Positions 63,149-64,000 of a stretch of 64,000 bases of DNA are shown here, piece by piece; position 1 is the first letter of the stretch; the number at the start of each line of letters is the position of its first letter. The position numbers were made by a program, and so were the translations under genes. The notes below the pieces were generated by a model. It saw only the letters and a program-made list of their open reading frames with translations, did not search any database and was not told the DNA's origin. This stretch comes from Woronichinia naegeliana WA131 (GTDB taxonomy: Bacteria > Cyanobacteriota > Cyanobacteriia > Cyanobacteriales > Microcystaceae), in assembly GCA_025370055.1 (NCBI GenBank), contig CP073041.1:5240272-5304271 (forward strand), in the 5' to 3' direction.

Positions 63149-64000
63149 AGGGCTTGCTGAAAAAGTCAAAAAACGAAAGAAATGTGGGTTAGGGAAGTAT
63201 GGACTGAAAAAGCATAGATAACTTATCCTTATGGAAACAAATCAAAATACAGATTTTGTTTAATCTATTGTTCCTTTCTGTCTAAAAAGGTCAACACAAA
63301 TCACTCCTCACAAAAGAGAGGAAAATTAACACCATTTTTCACAAGAAAAACGACTCTACAACTTTTTACTTTTTGTCTTCTGAAGTAGAGTAGAAAGATT
63401 CATTACCAAAAAGTTCATCGCAATTACCGTTTCCGAGGTCTCAGGTAGTTTGGCCATCACTCGACCAAGACTAAATTTCCTCTTTCCCTGTCCGAATTTA
63501 CCCTCAATGGCATTACGCACTCTTTCATCTGAGCGTGCCTCTTTCTTTTTTTCTTTGCTCACCTCTTTCGGCGGTCTTCCCAATCGGGGACCACTCATTC
63601 TTATATCCCTTTCTTTACAATAAGCTCGATTCGCTTTTGTTCGATAGATTTTATCCACATGAACCGATTCCGGATAACATCCTGTTTCCCTTTTATATTC
63701 TTCTATTCGCGCTTGTAAATCTCCCGATTCGTTGTAATTATCCCAACTTAATTTGTCTAAGAAGACAAAGCCATTCACATTACTTGCCGATATTTTAGCT
63801 CCAAACTCTACTGCTTTTCCCGCTTTTCCACGCACTATTGGACGCACGTGAGGTTGGCTTACACTCACAATTCTGTTTTCTACTTTATTTGTCTTTTTTT
63901 CATACATTTCTAACTGTTGCTCATACACTTTTCCTATCGTTACAAGCTCTTCTTGCTCTTTTTTCGTTAGTTTTTCTAACTTTGCTCCCTCTTCTATCAT
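63149..64000 (-). mobile_element. IS-B copy 6 (runs off the window)
   Basis: Starts AGGGCTTGCTGAAAAAGTC directly after AAAT (63145-63148, the expected left copy of a TSD). Same orientation as copy 1. The rest lies beyond the window. Confidence 0.93.
63356..64000 (-). CDS. IS-B6 transposase, C-terminal part (partial at window edge)
   Basis: The last 214 codons of the IS-B transposase, from MIEEGAKLEKLTKKEQEELV to KSKKL with normal stop. Contains SVHVDKIYRT and RNAIEGKFGQG. The start lies outside the window. Confidence 0.9.
   Translation of the reverse strand: MIEEGAKLEKLTKKEQEELVTIGKVYEQQLEMYEKKTNKVENRIVSVSQPHVRPIVRGKAGKAVEFGAKISASNVNGFVFLDKLSWDNYNESGDLQARIEEYKRETGCYPESVHVDKIYRTKANRAYCKERDIRMSGPRLGRPPKEVSKEKKKEARSDERVRNAIEGKFGQGKRKFSLGRVMAKLPETSETVIAMNFLVMNLSTLLQKTKSKKL

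Overview
The window looks like cyanobacterial chromosome. The non-mobile parts are rich in the HIP1 octamer GCGATCGC. The host genes are typical of cyanobacteria: a SipA/DUF3148 protein, a CbiG-CobJ fusion, a PacS/CtaA-type copper ATPase, carboxynorspermidine decarboxylase, a Uma2 endonuclease and several small toxin-antitoxin pairs. A colonial or unicellular chroococcalean fits best, because of the very heavy IS load; the genus is a guess and I do not assert it.

Layout. 1-1.4 kb: an IS110-type element beside a palindromic repeat. 1.4-8.8 kb: isochorismatase-family hydrolase; a three-gene minus-strand cassette (FCY1-like cytosine deaminase, NMT1/THI5-like binding protein with a C-terminal membrane anchor, small membrane protein) bracketed by the isochorismatase gene and a second copy of that gene's 3' end; an aspartyl-protease gene with an internal amber codon; an RND efflux permease. 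9-15.8 kb: a pile of broken elements (ISAs1, IS1634-like, IS3-like) hit by intact ones. 16-17 kb: histidine phosphatase and ArsR-type regulator. 17-25.4 kb: a nested IS cluster. 25.8-38.4 kb: the main ordinary block, with a Gfo/Idh/MocA oxidoreductase, CbiG-CobJ, copper ATPase, a RelE/Phd pair, NspC, a GT-C-like membrane protein, MTA phosphorylase, tRNA-Leu(CAA), M48 peptidase, a response regulator fused to a degenerate histidine kinase, a TPR protein and an A-type Fe-S carrier. 40-47 kb: Uma2, HEAT-repeat protein, UbiX, three toxin-antitoxin-like pairs (one toxin broken by a nonsense codon) and a GAF protein split by an IS. 47.2-57.3 kb: a ten-kilobase Russian-doll of insertions up to four levels deep. 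57.3-64 kb: a short surviving host island carrying sipA, then further nested elements to the window end.

For clarity I label IS families by their ends. IS-A: ends CAGCAATTCCAAATTCA, 9-bp target duplication (TSD), IS4-superfamily-like. IS-B: ends AGGGCTTGCTGAAAAA, 1690 bp, 4-bp A/T-rich TSD, IS5/IS1182-like. IS-C: ends GGGTG(T/C)GACC, about 1390 bp, 8-bp TSD, ISKra4-like. IS-D: ends GG(C/A/T)ACTGGTATCG, about 1275 bp, 8-bp TSD, IS1-like zinc-ribbon transposase. IS-E: ends GGGAGCATCTCAC, and IS-F: ends GGGT(G/A)CATCCC; both are two-frame ISKra4-like. IS-G: ends CTGGACAGTGGGAAGT, 7-bp TSD. IS-H: ISL3-like. IS-I and IS-J: a hybrid insert. IS-K: ends CTAAGTACAGGACAAAA, 9-bp TSD, IS4-like.

TSDs let me reassemble most interrupted genes and order the insertions. 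Apart from this IS archaeology, the most interesting single loci are the deaminase/NMT1 cassette, the MITE that rewrites the sipA C-terminus, the histidine-less kinase and the CDS whose stop codon lies inside a tRNA gene. I did not find a clear new defence or biosynthetic system. No CRISPR array, rRNA or prophage was seen.
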